Below, piece by piece: positions 1-8,406 of a stretch of DNA of 64,000 bases. Numbering within the stretch: the first letter of the stretch is position 1; every line of letters starts with the position of its first letter. Below the pieces are notes generated by a model. That model saw only the letters and a list, made by a program, of their open reading frames with translations, was not told the DNA's origin and searched no databases. Source of the DNA: Pythium myriotylum (Eukaryota; Oomycota; Peronosporomycetes; Pythiales; Pythiaceae); the NCBI GenBank assembly GCA_023091665.1, contig JALJCQ010000043.1, positions 1-64,000 of the forward strand. The letters are read 5' to 3'. A program made the translations under genes and the position numbers.

Positions 1-32
1 TTGTCCGAGACCAGGGAGTCTGCGCTCGCCCT

Positions 33-42
33 ATTCATTACC
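33..42. repeat. Target-site duplication, left copy (foldback element)
   Basis: ATTCATTACC, directly abutting the GGG tip of the left inverted arm; identical to 730-739. Confidence 0.7.
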
Positions 43-729
43 GGGTAAATGTCAAAACCAGTACCAAAAATATTGGCATTTGTCAAAATCAGTACCATTG
101 TCAGAACCAGTACCAGTACCAAAGACATCTGCATTGAACCGACCGGTGTCTGGAACGATCTTAGTATTTTGTGTGTGTGTGTGTGTGTGTGTTTATATTG
201 CTGATGCACTCACTACTCTGCGGTGTTTTGTGTGACCAGTGTTACAATCCGTCCTGTGTACTTTGTGTTCTTGAAGTGGGCACCATCAAAGCCAAATACG
301 GTTGGCAGAAAGGCAGAGCATCTACAGTTGAACGAAGGCAGACGAATGCTCGCAAAAAGTGTCTGTGTTGATCGCGTTCAAGCTCGATAGTTGACCCAGG
401 GTTACATGCATTTAACTCACGCATGAGTGATTCAATTTGCGTCGACAACTACTCGCGCGCTTGGGCTTCTTTGCCGTGCTGGGGAGCTCACAAAACGCAA
501 ACCTTCGATCTATCACCCATTGGTGGAAAAAAATTTCAGGTGTTCTATTTTCTACCAATACACGAGCTCTAAATCATCCGAAATGCTTTCCAGAACCGTT
601 CCAGAACGGCAAATTTGGCTGGAATTCACAATATTTACTGGTTCTGACATTGGTACTGGTACTGGTTCTGACAATGGTACTGGTTTTGACAAATGCCAGT
701 ATTTTTGGTACTGGTAATGACCTTTTCCC
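43..729. mobile_element. Foldback / MITE-like element with 80-bp inverted ends
   Basis: The arms 43-122 and 650-729 are inverted copies, matching at about 74 of 80 positions; the inner 65 bp (58-122 against 650-714) differ at only two. The arms are built from repeated CCAGTACC and GTCAGAACCAGTACC motifs, and the outer tips read GGG...CCC. The element is flanked by the direct repeat ATTCATTACC at 33-42 and 730-739, a 10-bp target duplication. The interior (123-649) has no credible protein, so it is non-autonomous. A 9-11 bp duplication with long inverted ends and G at the tip fits Mutator-like elements, but no transposase is present to confirm the superfamily. Confidence 0.75.
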
Positions 730-739
730 ATTCATTACC
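730..739. repeat. Target-site duplication, right copy (foldback element)
   Basis: ATTCATTACC, directly abutting the CCC tip of the right arm; identical to 33-42. Confidence 0.7.
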
Positions 740-776
740 ACCACCACAAAACCACCGAGAAGGTCGACTTCGCGAC

Positions 777-914
777 AGACACCCTCTGCAAAGCAAAGAA
801 GGCGCGAAGTACGACTCGAGCAAGTGTCACAGCCTCACGAAGACGATCCCACCCAGCAACAAGTGCGAGAGACTCTTCTCTTGATCCAAGCTTGTTGGTT
901 ATGAGGAAGATTAA
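777..914 (+). pseudogene. hAT-type transposase C-terminal remnant
   Basis: In one plus frame the product runs through YDSS...TIPPSNKCERLFS, then a TGA at 882-884, then SKLVGYEED and a TAA at 912-914. The PxSNxxERLFS block is the signature of the hAT C-terminal dimerisation domain. Only about 45 codons survive, with an in-frame stop, and the catalytic core is absent. The foldback element at 43-729 sits just upstream, so the two form a nested or juxtaposed pair. The family call rests on one motif. Confidence 0.5.
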
Positions 915-1144
915 AGAATGAATTCCTAGCAGTTAGACAAACATGCACCAGGTCATAGTTCGGCTGCCTCCTACGTCTAACATGTTCATGCACCATGCAG
1001 TGACCATGCCCTTGAGTCCACCTTAGGCACCAATCTCACCATCAAATAGACTTGGCCGAATGCACCCAACATCTTGGACTTCTTACGATTTGATTACCGG
1101 GGCGGACCATCGGGAGATGAGCACGGTGTTGTACACCGTCAACA
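915..1144 (-). mobile_element. Probable Copia 3' LTR remnant
   Basis: On the minus strand an LTR-like start TGTTGA lies at 1144-1139, immediately after a polypurine tract. The LTR would extend leftwards. I cannot see its CA end, and the left limit given is only where the hAT remnant stops. The sequence otherwise has no coding signal. Confidence 0.35.
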
Positions 1145-1155
1145 CTCCCCCTCAC
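1145..1155 (-). other. Copia polypurine tract
   Basis: Minus-strand GTGAGGGGGAG directly before TGTTGA, the usual plus-strand primer next to a 3' LTR in Ty1/Copia elements. It lies just downstream of the RNase H remnant, in the expected order. Confidence 0.55.
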
Positions 1156-1166
1156 ATCACGTCGTG

Positions 1167-1458
1167 TCACCGATCAAGACACAACACCGCAAGACGAGTG
1201 AACTGGATTGTCGGGACTGCCTTCAGCGAGTTGTTCACTGGACTGAACGTATTGTACGTCGATGTCCTTCGCCTCGACTCGCTCTCGGGTGTAGTGGTGG
1301 CGCAGATCGATGTGCTTCGTACGGCTGTTGTACCCAGTGTTCTTCGACAACGCGATCGCGCCCTGGTTGTCTTCCCAGATAGTCGTGGCTCCCACTTGCT
1401 GCTGACCGGGTTCAAGCAGTAACGACCCAGCCCACATCTCTACTACTAATAAAAGCAA
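1167..1458 (-). pseudogene. Ty1/Copia polyprotein, RNase H end (fragment)
   Basis: The minus strand encodes a recognisable Copia RNase H C-terminus: WEDNQGAIALSKN, then RTKHIDLRHHYTRERV, then a YVQSSEQLA block. The conserved aspartate and histidines of the family are present. After EQLA the frame is lost near 1218-1222 and resumes in another frame as TIQFTRLAVLC up to about 1167. That tail matches the usual end after LADxxTK, so there has been a small deletion or frameshift. Nothing upstream (higher coordinates) looks like the rest of pol, so the element is 5'-truncated. It is followed by a polypurine tract and LTR start. Confidence 0.8.
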
Positions 1459-1879
1459 TTGTGAAGCCTATAAGGGATTTGACTGGCTATTCAACCTGAT
1501 CTGCGACAGAAGCTGACAAGGAAGCCGATCAGATTTGGATTCAAAAACAGCTGGGTTACAAACCGCGGCTTTATACCTAAATATTTTGCAGCTGCTTTGA
1601 GATTACCTGATAAGCCCCTGTTCTGTTCTACTGTTTGGTTTAGAAGTGGCCTTGAAAGACCTGCTTGATAAACTTCCACTTGAGTACCAAGCTGTAGTCA
1701 ACGGAGGCTAATGGAGTCGTGGACCCAAAGCTCTTCAGCGGTAGCGTGGAGAACGAACATGTGGCCCGCCACTGCTATCACAACCCCGCAGAGATAAACG
1801 CCGAGGTCAACGACAAGTGAACCAAACTCGGATATTCTCTTCGGTATCAGATTTTCTGAGAGCGCTTGCTCTTGAAACA
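1459..1879. other. No gene recognised
   Basis: Short ORFs only, none with a recognisable motif. The right boundary of the Copia fragment must lie at the start of this stretch. Confidence 0.5.
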
Positions 1880-2480
1880 GGAGCCCACTCCACGGGCCTT
1901 TTTCTTCTCAACGTTTGCAAGCTGCATGAGCTGTGTTAGGCTCTGCCAGGTCACACCCTTGGATTCAACATCAGGATGGGCCTCAAAAGAACGTAGCCAG
2001 GACATCGTCTGTCACGTGATCGCCAAGACCCGGCAAAGCAGCTGCGCACTGTAAGCTGGCAACACAGCATCGTCCGCTTGTGTCGGCTGTGAAAACCCGT
2101 TGATTCTGAGAGAAAAATCTGTCAGACAATACAGAATGACAACCGTTGATAAGCAAACGCACTGGATGGGCCTTATTGAACGCAGAGAAAGTCCGGTTTT
2201 CTTCTGGCGTCTCGGTCTGCCATTCTTTAAATCGGTCGACATACTCGCACAGGAAGTCGCATTGATCTTCGACGAGCCTGTCTCTGTGCTGAGCGGTGTC
2301 GAATCATTCGACTTTGTAGTTATGCCATTTCACCCAGTACCACTCAGGATCAGCCGCATCTTGGTCTTATACCTCATAGGCGTGAAATTGCTGATTCGGG
2401 TCCCTTTTTTGCGCGTGGAGCGAGTGTTGTACACGGCTTCCTTCCTAGCGAGTGGCCTTGCTGCAACTATGCGTTGTACA
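1880..2480 (-). pseudogene. Decayed coding segments of unknown origin
   Basis: The minus strand gives stretches that look protein-like but are broken by stops and frame changes. Around 2160-2450 there is a run containing DPEWYWVKWHNYK and, after a stop, CDFLCEYVDRFKEWQTE. Around 1880-2020, in another frame, there is SWLRSFEAHPDV followed by WQSLTQLMQLANVEKKKARG. I do not recognise a family. The WYWVKW block faintly recalls a chromodomain, but the following W and acidic residues are missing, so I do not claim it. Chance open frames remain possible. Confidence 0.25.
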
Positions 2481-2871
2481 TAATCGAGCCATTTACTATT
2501 CTACTATCGCTCTACTCAACTATTCACACAGAAGGCGTGACTATCAAACAAAATTTTGTAAAATATCGAGAATATATGAGAATGAAAGCCGCAATATATG
2601 ATCAATAGTTGGGTAGAATTATATTGTGGAATTTGTTCAGAATGGCCAAATGATATGTATAAACTACTAGATATAGCCCCTAATAACAAATCAAACCCAT
2701 ATTTAGATTAGATAACAGGATGCCGACCCTTCATAACGGGAAAAGACCCCGATATGAGCGTCTTTTTCTACCGGCCAGTCATTCTCACTCAACGACAGAT
2801 TGCCAACAAGGCCTGCTTGTCTGCGGAATGCCGCCTCCTTGCGAGGCATTCAAAACTTTGTCAGCAGCCCA
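2481..2871. other. AT-rich spacer, no gene recognised
   Basis: AT-rich between about 2530 and 2720, unlike its GC-rich neighbours. No coding or RNA signal seen. Confidence 0.5.
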
Positions 2872-3678
2872 ATGCACATCAAGGTAATCCTCCGTATCCG
2901 AGAGCAAGCGCGGACGAGCAGGTCGCCAGTTCCAGTCCCCAACAACCCGTTCGACTTGGACGATGGCGCGACCTTCGGCGCGTTTGCCGCCGCCGTTAAC
3001 GAGCGCGTAGACGCTGCCCTCGTGGCGCACAATCAGCGTGCAGATCAAGAAGATCTGTCGCTGTACGTGAAGCCCCACCAGGGGGGTGCGCCAGAGCGAG
3101 CTCTTGATTGTTTCGGTGGACAATTACCGCGAGTGTGTCGAGGCTGCGCTGTCGCAGTTCAACCGACGTCGTCGCGTGGTGAGACGGTTCGAGTTCGAGG
3201 TTTTCGTGTTCGCAGCACGTCGGGATCCGAGTCACGGCACGACCGTCCGACGCGCGACAGCGTCTCGTATTGTTGAGGCAACGGAGGCAGTCGACCGCTG
3301 CATCGGCGATAGGCCGGACTTGCGTGTCGGGGAGATTGCTCGAACGCACTGGGCGGTAACTCACGCCCGCCAGCCGCTTGGGGTGCACGTGGAGGTTCCT
3401 ACGACGGCTACTTTCCGTCAAATGCAGCACATCGACGAGCTGCGAGCTGCCGTGGCCGCCCGTCCGACGGACAGTGACCGCAGCACGTTAACGGTGTCGC
3501 TCAACGGCTCCACCGATCTCTCTCTCTCACGTTCAGCGTGAGCCAGCTGCGTGAGCTGCTCGGTCTTCCCAAGCACAGTCTTCTTGCCGAGTGAATATTC
3601 AGCACGTTCGTCCCGCCGACGATGCCCGAGGAAGACGTTCAGGACGTCGACCACGAGAGCGAAAACGACGATCGATAA
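2872..3678 (+). pseudogene. Broken gene of unknown function
   Basis: A coding frame opens at ATG 2872 (MHIKVILRIREQ) and runs to about 3086. It continues one frame later from RQSELLIVSVDNYRECVEAA; the shift falls on a run of six G (3081-3086), where one extra G explains it. A second shift lies in a CT run near 3519-3530 and moves into TFSVSQLRELLGLPKHSLLAE. A TGA then interrupts at about 3595, before an acidic tail MPEEDVQDVDHESENDD ending at TAA 3676-3678. Codons are GC-rich at the third position throughout, as in the neighbouring transposase, so this was a real protein of roughly 265 residues. No domain recognised. It converges on the transposase, with 59 bp between the two ends. Confidence 0.5.
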
Positions 3679-3737
3679 GGGCTTTTGCCCGTTAATCCGA
3701 ATGGATTATATTGGCTTTAGTGTCACCTTAAACCTCG

Positions 3738-4703
3738 CTACGCTCGGCCCTCGGCCTCGGGATACAGAGGAAAGGCTAGATTCGCGTGGCGAGTCAGCCA
3801 CTGCTTGAGCCGCCCGAACATCACTTCGATCGGATTCAGCTGCGGACAGTACGGCGGCAGGTACAGGAGCATCGCACCGCACTGCTCGACAGCCTCGGCC
3901 AGCGCGGCGTACATGTGGATCTTGGCGTTGTCGATCACGACGATCGATCGAGGCAGGGGCTGTGGGTTCAGCTTGGGCACGACCGTCCTCACAAACGCGT
4001 CGTGGAAACTGTTACGAGTAAACGTCCCGCGCGTCGTTGACCACGCGATGAATCCGCTGGAATCACACGCCGCTAGCACGGACACGCGCTCGCCTACAGC
4101 AGTTCACTCGAAATCAGTCCCATCACGACCGCGTCACACACCAACACACCAACAGCATTTACCCCGAGCGAACGGGACACGAACAATGGCGCGCTGACCG
4201 ACGCGAGACCAGGCGTACCGACGTAGGGCATCTGCTCCGTTCTTGCTCGTCTCGTCGACGAACACGAGCTGCTCGGGGTACGTGTAGAATGCAGCTAGCT
4301 TCGCACGGTACGCTTCAATCTCCCCAGGCAGCGCCTCGCGCGCTCGCCTCTCCAGCACCTTACGCGAGAGGCGGAGATCGAACTTGAGAGCCCGCAGGAT
4401 TGTAGAGGAGGAGACAGCGATCCCACGGCCAGCAAACTCACGCCGTAGCTCCGCCTGCAGCTCGTCGATGTAGAAGCAGGGTAATGCTTTGACATAGCGC
4501 TCAATGAACGCGAGCACGTCTGCCGGGTACACGTTCCGTCTCCACCGTTGCTGTCCGAGAACACAGCCTGTGGTCTTGAACATGACGTACCAACGGCGGA
4601 GACTGCGCGGTGAGACACCGAGTACGCGCGACACGGTTATCACGTCGGCACCGTACGCATAGAGGAGCGTGATCGCCCGCCAGCTCAGGTCGGCAAAGAA
4701 CAT
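3738..4703 (-). CDS. DD34E (IS630/Tc1-type) transposase, one intron
   Basis: A cut-and-paste DNA transposase. Exon 1 is 4703-4163 and exon 2 is 4093-3738, giving 298 aa from ATG 4703; the frame stays open a little further upstream but without another ATG. The N-terminal third carries a helix-turn-helix (VITVSRVLGVSPRSLRRWY) for end binding. The catalytic triad is visible: D in VFVDETSK, D in IVVIDNAKIH, and E in PPYCPQLNPIE. There are 34 residues between the second D and the E, hence DD34E. Without splicing, the reading frame is blocked by two TGA codons inside 4094-4162; removing that segment restores FARGERVSVLAACDSSG. No other break is seen, so the gene could be active. The terminal inverted repeats of its element were not identified. 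Confidence 0.75.
4094..4162 (-). other. 69-nt spliceosomal intron in the transposase gene
   Basis: On the minus strand it begins GTAAAT and ends CTGTAG, with CTGAT (fits CTRAY) placed so that its A lies 20 nt before the 3' end. The length is a multiple of three, but it contains in-frame TGA codons, so retention would truncate the protein. Splicing joins CGG-G to GC-GAG and gives a continuous transposase. Confidence 0.65.
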
Positions 4704-4740
4704 CGCGGACTGCACATATCCTGACCTCAAGCCCACACAA

Positions 4741-5068
4741 CCGCACCAAACGATAGTTAACCTCGGTTAACCCGCTTTTCACCCAAAATGGGTATTTCTC
4801 ACACCCTGTTTTAGTCATTGTGTCTGCCCAGTATTTCTTGGCTTCGGAGGGCGGCAAACATCTTGGTTTCGACAATAAATAGTTAAATAGTATGTGTGAA
4901 GGGTTAGGTTTATTGGTAAAAAACGGTAAGAATCTGTAATTTATCGATTAATAGTTGAGTAGGTGCGGATGAGGGTTAGCTTTCGACGTATTATTCGTTA
5001 GTCTGAACGGAATGTATTAAAGAAGTACCAGTTCATACCGCGCTCAAAGCTCGGGTCACATTCCACAC
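4741..5068. other. Spacer, no gene recognised
   Basis: Holds a small palindrome ACCCAAAATGGGT near 4781 and AT-rich sequence with repeated ATAGTT motifs between about 4875 and 4960. These may belong to the end of the transposon on the left, but I could not pair them convincingly with its other side. Confidence 0.4.
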
Positions 5069-5500
5069 ATGAACCCACCAGAACGCGGCGACCTAGAAGA
5101 CACCGCCCGCGCCATCCTCGCCTCCATGCGAGATGCGGAAGGCTACGAGTACAACAACCGGGACCGAGCCCTAGACCGCGCCAACATGGAGGAGCCATCT
5201 CCTCAAGCATCGCCCTCACGTGGTCAAGAGGAAGTGATAGTCGAGATGAGTGCCCGGCTCGTTTGGTCTCGACTCCCCGAGGTCGAGTTCTTAGCTTTGA
5301 GGACGCGGGAGTTAACCGTGGCTCTCGCGCGAGTGGAAATTCTCCCCAGAGAGATTGATGCGTGTGTGAACCCGGGTCTCGCTTCTGCTCTCGAACTCTC
5401 CAACGTGCATTTACGAGGGCGTCTAGGCGTGCAGTATGAAAACTCGTTCATCAAGTTTTTATTCGCCTTCATGGAACTTTTTACAGGGAGACACCGTTAA
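5069..5500 (+). CDS. Small hypothetical protein
   Basis: A 143-codon frame from ATG 5069 to TAA 5498-5500. The first half is charged and acidic (PPERGDLEDTARAILASMRDAEGYEYNN, in two blocks), followed by a short Pro/Ser linker. The second half could be helical, with leucines and valines at regular spacing. No signal peptide, RxLR or other secretion motif, and no domain that I recognise. It lies alone between the transposase and the array. It could equally be the N-terminal scrap of a longer transposon protein. Confidence 0.35.
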   Translation: MNPPERGDLEDTARAILASMRDAEGYEYNNRDRALDRANMEEPSPQASPSRGQEEVIVEMSARLVWSRLPEVEFLALRTRELTVALARVEILPREIDACVNPGLASALELSNVHLRGRLGVQYENSFIKFLFAFMELFTGRHR

Positions 5501-5894
5501 CGGTTCATGTACGATTTGTTGATGGTAAACATGCTGCTCTCAGCGATGCCAAGAACCAGCTTTTTGTAGGACAAGCTTGTTGTTCATTCAGCATTTCACT
5601 CCAGTCGTCGATAAAGAAAGCAGCTTCTTCCTTATCACCCTCAACTCTTCATTTGCTACGCATGCAACTAGTGCACTTACACCCAAACCAGAGGTCGTCG
5701 CCATAATTGACAGTCAACCCTTTCGTGGTAAATGGTACATTTTTTGTCCTTAAGATGTGTTTGCAAAAGTGGGTAGTTGGAACCCCCTCAGAAGGGAACA
5801 ATTTGTTCCCTTTCGCAAAAGTGGATAGGTTTCTGGTAAAATCTGAGTCAACCAAAGTTGTTCCATATGGTGTAATGTCCCATATGGTGGGGTT
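5501..5894. other. Left flank of the array, no gene recognised
   Basis: Low GC compared with what follows. It includes CCATATGGTG twice, about 20 bp apart (5863-5890). The last bases before the array are GGGGTTT. No tRNA, terminator or coding signal seen. Confidence 0.5.
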
Positions 5895-6208
5895 TCACAC
5901 CACAAAATCATACCAACGCCCACATACCAACAACTACGACGACCACACACACACAAGCACCATACGCACCACAGATACACACCATCCTACCCACACACTC
6001 CATCTACTCACGCGTACACACCTCTCGCCACTCAGACCACCACAACACCGACTTCCACCTTCTATCACACACAACGCAGCAGCCCAGCGCTCGCCATCTT
6101 CGCCACACTCCACGCATCTTCCAATGAACACTTTGGCCCGCAACGAGCGACGGAGACTTGTCGACGGTCGTCCTTGCGTCAACCACGCAGATGGGATGTC
6201 CACACGGC

Positions 6209-6212
6209 AAAA
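6209..6212 (-). terminator. Pol III T4 terminator of tRNA-Ser (shown for unit 1)
   Basis: Minus-strand TTTCCTTTT follows the discriminator G; the T4 run starts 6 nt after the tRNA. The same run follows the serine gene in the units I read. Confidence 0.8.
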
Positions 6213-6217
6213 GGAAA

Positions 6218-6298
6218 CGACAGCTGTGAGATTTGAACTCACGCGGGTTGCCCCAGTAGATTTCTAGTCTACCGCCTTAACCACTCGGCCAAGCTGTC
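6218..6298 (-). tRNA. tRNA-Ser(AGA), copy 1
   Basis: 81-nt class II tRNA decoding UCU. The acceptor stem GACAGCT/AGCTGTC pairs perfectly over 7 bp, and the D stem is GCC/GGC. The anticodon arm is GTAGA-CTAGAAA-TCTAC with anticodon AGA. There is a 13-nt variable arm, a T arm GTGAG-TTCAAAT-CTCAC, and discriminator G73 as eukaryotic SerRS expects. The internal A box TGGCCGAGTGG and B box around GTTCAAATC are intact; there is no intron and no encoded CCA. It is the 3'-most gene of the array in transcription order. Confidence 0.97.
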
Positions 6299-6543
6299 TC
6301 GCTAGACTTGCAAACATCTACCCACCCGACACCACATCGGACACCACTTCGAATACCACCAACCACACACGCCCTACACCCCGCCACATAACGCAGACCC
6401 CATGCCCACACACCGCTCCCGCCATCTATGTGTCGTGCCTGCCCTGCCTCCTTGCTATCAGTGACGACAAGGTCCCATCACCATCCGCATATATACACTT
6501 GTACATATACATGCCGCGTGCACACAGTGCGTGGATCATTACG

Positions 6544-6546
<3 letters not shown>
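6299..6546. other. Complex spacer between tRNA-Ser and (CT)n, unit 1
   Basis: CA-rich on the plus strand, with TATATACACTTGTACATATA near 6490. Present in every unit. No RNA family recognised. Confidence 0.6.

Positions 6547-6640
<94 letters not shown>
6547..6640. repeat. (CT)47 microsatellite, unit 1
   Basis: Pure CT on the plus strand. The homologous tract in other units ranges from 15 to 53 CT; some copies carry CCT or CCCT interruptions. Tract coordinates are given under each serine gene. Confidence 0.98.
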
Positions 6641-6642
<2 letters not shown>

Positions 6643-7000
6643 CTGGTATCGGCCTATCTGTGTGTCCTTGCATCTGTTCTGACATGGATGCTGAGGTCGA
6701 GATGGACCCGCGCTGGATCTGGCTACTCCTGGCATTGGGTAGTTGGGCAATGCGATCGCACGAAGCCGGCCCGACATGACTTGGCAAGTTCTCTCTGCGC
6801 ATGGATCGGTTGCCAGACTAATCGGAGTTTGGCTTGGTTGGCTCGCGGGGAGGGTATGAAGCGTGCCGAGAAGGCCGCGCTGACTACCACCACCTCCTGG
6901 TGGTGATCTGGTCGCGCATCTCCTAACCACCCCAAGCTCCATTGGCGTGAGATGGGGGAACATCGTTGGCCGGAGGAATGGAGGGAGGGATGGAGGGCGA
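6641..7000. other. Complex spacer with a 7-bp hairpin, unit 1
   Basis: About 350 bp of non-repetitive sequence kept in every unit. CACCACC-TCCT-GGTGGTG at 6888-6905 can form a 7-bp hairpin. No tRNA, snRNA, snoRNA box or 5S-like segment recognised. Open frames through it change or break in other units when the neighbouring repeats change length. Confidence 0.6.
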
Positions 7001-7096
7001 AGACACCGAGACACCGAGACACCGAGACACCGAGACACCGAGACACCGAGACACCGAGACACCGAGACACCGAGACACCGAGACACCGAGACACGG
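7001..7096. repeat. ACACCGAG 8-bp minisatellite, unit 1
   Basis: About 12 tandem copies of ACACCGAG ending in ACACGGAGGCACGGAG. Copy number varies from about 4 (57.9, 59.6 and 61.2 kb) to about 14 (19.2 kb). Confidence 0.97.
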
Positions 7097-7192
7097 AGGC
7101 ACGGAGGGCGACCGGGGGCCGCGTTGTGCTCGGCTCCGATGGATGTGGAGCAGCCGCGATAACCAAGTCCATGGCGGCGTTGGAGCGAAGTG

Positions 7193-7216
7193 TTTGTTTG
7201 TTTGTTTGTTTGTTTG
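7193..7216. repeat. (TTTG)6 microsatellite, unit 1
   Basis: Tetranucleotide run on the plus strand. Other units have the same number or one more. Confidence 0.95.
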
Positions 7217-7322
7217 CTCGCTCATTCGTCTCTTTGTTTGCCTGGTGTTCTTGGCTCTTGGTTCTTGGCCCTTGGTTCTTGTGTTCCTGGGGTAGCACCC
7301 AGCAGAAAGAAGCGAGGCTCTT

Positions 7323-7374
7323 GCGCACGTGCACGCGTGCACGCTTGCACACTTGCACACTTGCACACTTGCAC
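7323..7374. repeat. Alternating GC/AC block and (GCACACTT)n, unit 1
   Basis: GCGCACGTGCACGCGTGCAC, an alternating purine-pyrimidine stretch prone to Z-DNA, runs into three to five copies of an 8-bp GCACACTT repeat. Confidence 0.9.
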
Positions 7375-7404
7375 TCAGCATCATGCGACGTGAACGTGAA
7401 CGTA

Positions 7405-7463
7405 TGGAGTAGGGAGTGGGAGTAGGAGTAGGGAGTAAGGAGTAGGGAGTAGGAGTAGGGAGG
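7405..7463. repeat. G-rich GGAGTAG tract, unit 1
   Basis: A 59-bp plus-strand purine tract of GGAGTAG, GGGAGTGG and GGGAGTAAGG words with at least four GGG runs, enough for an intramolecular G-quadruplex. Present once per unit, starting about 115 bp 3' of tRNA-Val. Confidence 0.85.
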
Positions 7464-7574
7464 TGTGTCCACGAAGGACCCCAACAGTGTTGCGCATAGC
7501 GCGAAAGGCATGTGGTGTGGGTGTGCGTTGTTGTCATGTGTGGTATGCGGTGCGTGGTGGGACGCAAAACGCAC

Positions 7575-7578
7575 AAAA
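7575..7578 (-). terminator. Pol III T4 terminator of tRNA-Val (shown for unit 1)
   Basis: Minus-strand TTTT starts one nucleotide after the discriminator base. Retained in all units, including those with the ACAC flank variant. Confidence 0.85.
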
Positions 7579-7579
7579 G

Positions 7580-7652
7580 TATCAATGGAGGGGATCGAAC
7601 CCTCGATCTTGAGCGTGTTAAGCTCACGTCCTAACCACTAGACGACACTGAC
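7580..7652 (-). tRNA. tRNA-Val(AAC), copy 1
   Basis: 73-nt class I tRNA decoding GUU (and GUC, GUA if A34 becomes inosine). Acceptor GTCAGTG/CATTGAT pairs with two G-U pairs; the D arm is GTCT...GGAC. The anticodon arm is TGAGC-TTAACAC-GCTCA with anticodon AAC. The variable loop is AGATC, the T arm is GAGGG-TTCGATC-CCCTC, and the discriminator is A. The B box GGTTCGATCCC is a perfect match. No intron and no encoded CCA. The serine gene of the next unit lies 335 bp upstream in transcription sense. Confidence 0.97.
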
Positions 7653-7987
7653 ACTTGACCACCTCCACACCACAAAATCATACCAACGCCCACATACCAA
7701 CAACTACGACGACCACACACACACAAGCACCATACGCACCACAGATACACACCATCCTACCCACACACTCCATCTACTCACGCGTACACACCTCTCGCCA
7801 CTCAGACCACCACAACACCGACTTCCACCTTCTATCACACACAACGCAGCAGCCCAGCGCTCGCCATCTTCGCCACACTCCACGCATCTTCCAATGAACA
7901 CTTTGGCCCGCAACGAGCGACGGAGACTTGTCGACGGTCGTCCTTGCGTCAACCACGCAGATGGGATGTCCACACGGCAAAAGGAAA

Positions 7988-8068
7988 CGACAGCTGTGAG
8001 ATTTGAACTCACGCGGGTTGCCCCAGTAGATTTCTAGTCTACCGCCTTAACCACTCGGCCAAGCTGTC
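7988..8068 (-). tRNA. tRNA-Ser(AGA), copy 2
   Basis: Same 81 nt as copy 1. CT tract of its unit: 8317-8404 (44 CT). Confidence 0.97.
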
Positions 8069-8313
8069 TCGCTAGACTTGCAAACATCTACCCACCCGAC
8101 ACCACATCGGACACCACTTCGAATACCACCAACCACACACGCCCTACACCCCGCCACATAACGCAGACCCCATGCCCACACACCGCTCCCGCCATCTATG
8201 TGTCGTGCCTGCCCTGCCTCCTTGCTATCAGTGACGACAAGGTCCCATCACCATCCGCATATATACACTTGTACATATACATGCCGCGTGCACACAGTGC
8301 GTGGATCATTACG

Positions 8314-8406
<93 letters not shown>

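Noticed and set aside
3679..4807. Weak inverted similarity between 3684-3704 and 4752-4775 as transposase element ends
   Set aside because: Only a gapped GTTAA-CCGA core matches; too short to call terminal repeats by eye.
2512..4962. 13-bp inverted match AATAGTTGAGTAG (2512-2524 and 4950-4962) as ends of a composite transposon around the broken gene and transposase
   Set aside because: The match does not extend inwards, similar ATAGTT words recur nearby in AT-rich sequence, and no convincing target duplication was found.
5649..5855. Minus-strand 68-codon ORF with several cysteines, as a zinc-finger protein
   Set aside because: Cysteine spacing fits no finger class, and both strands are open here in several frames.
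6530..6546. GTGGATCATTACG before the CT tract as an rDNA 18S/ITS1 junction
   Set aside because: Only about ten bases resemble the 18S end; no upstream 18S or downstream 5.8S sequence exists.
6430..6906. Plus-strand ORFs with long Ser-Leu runs
   Set aside because: The Ser-Leu run is the translated (CT)n tract. Flanking residues show no domain and the frame shifts with tract length.
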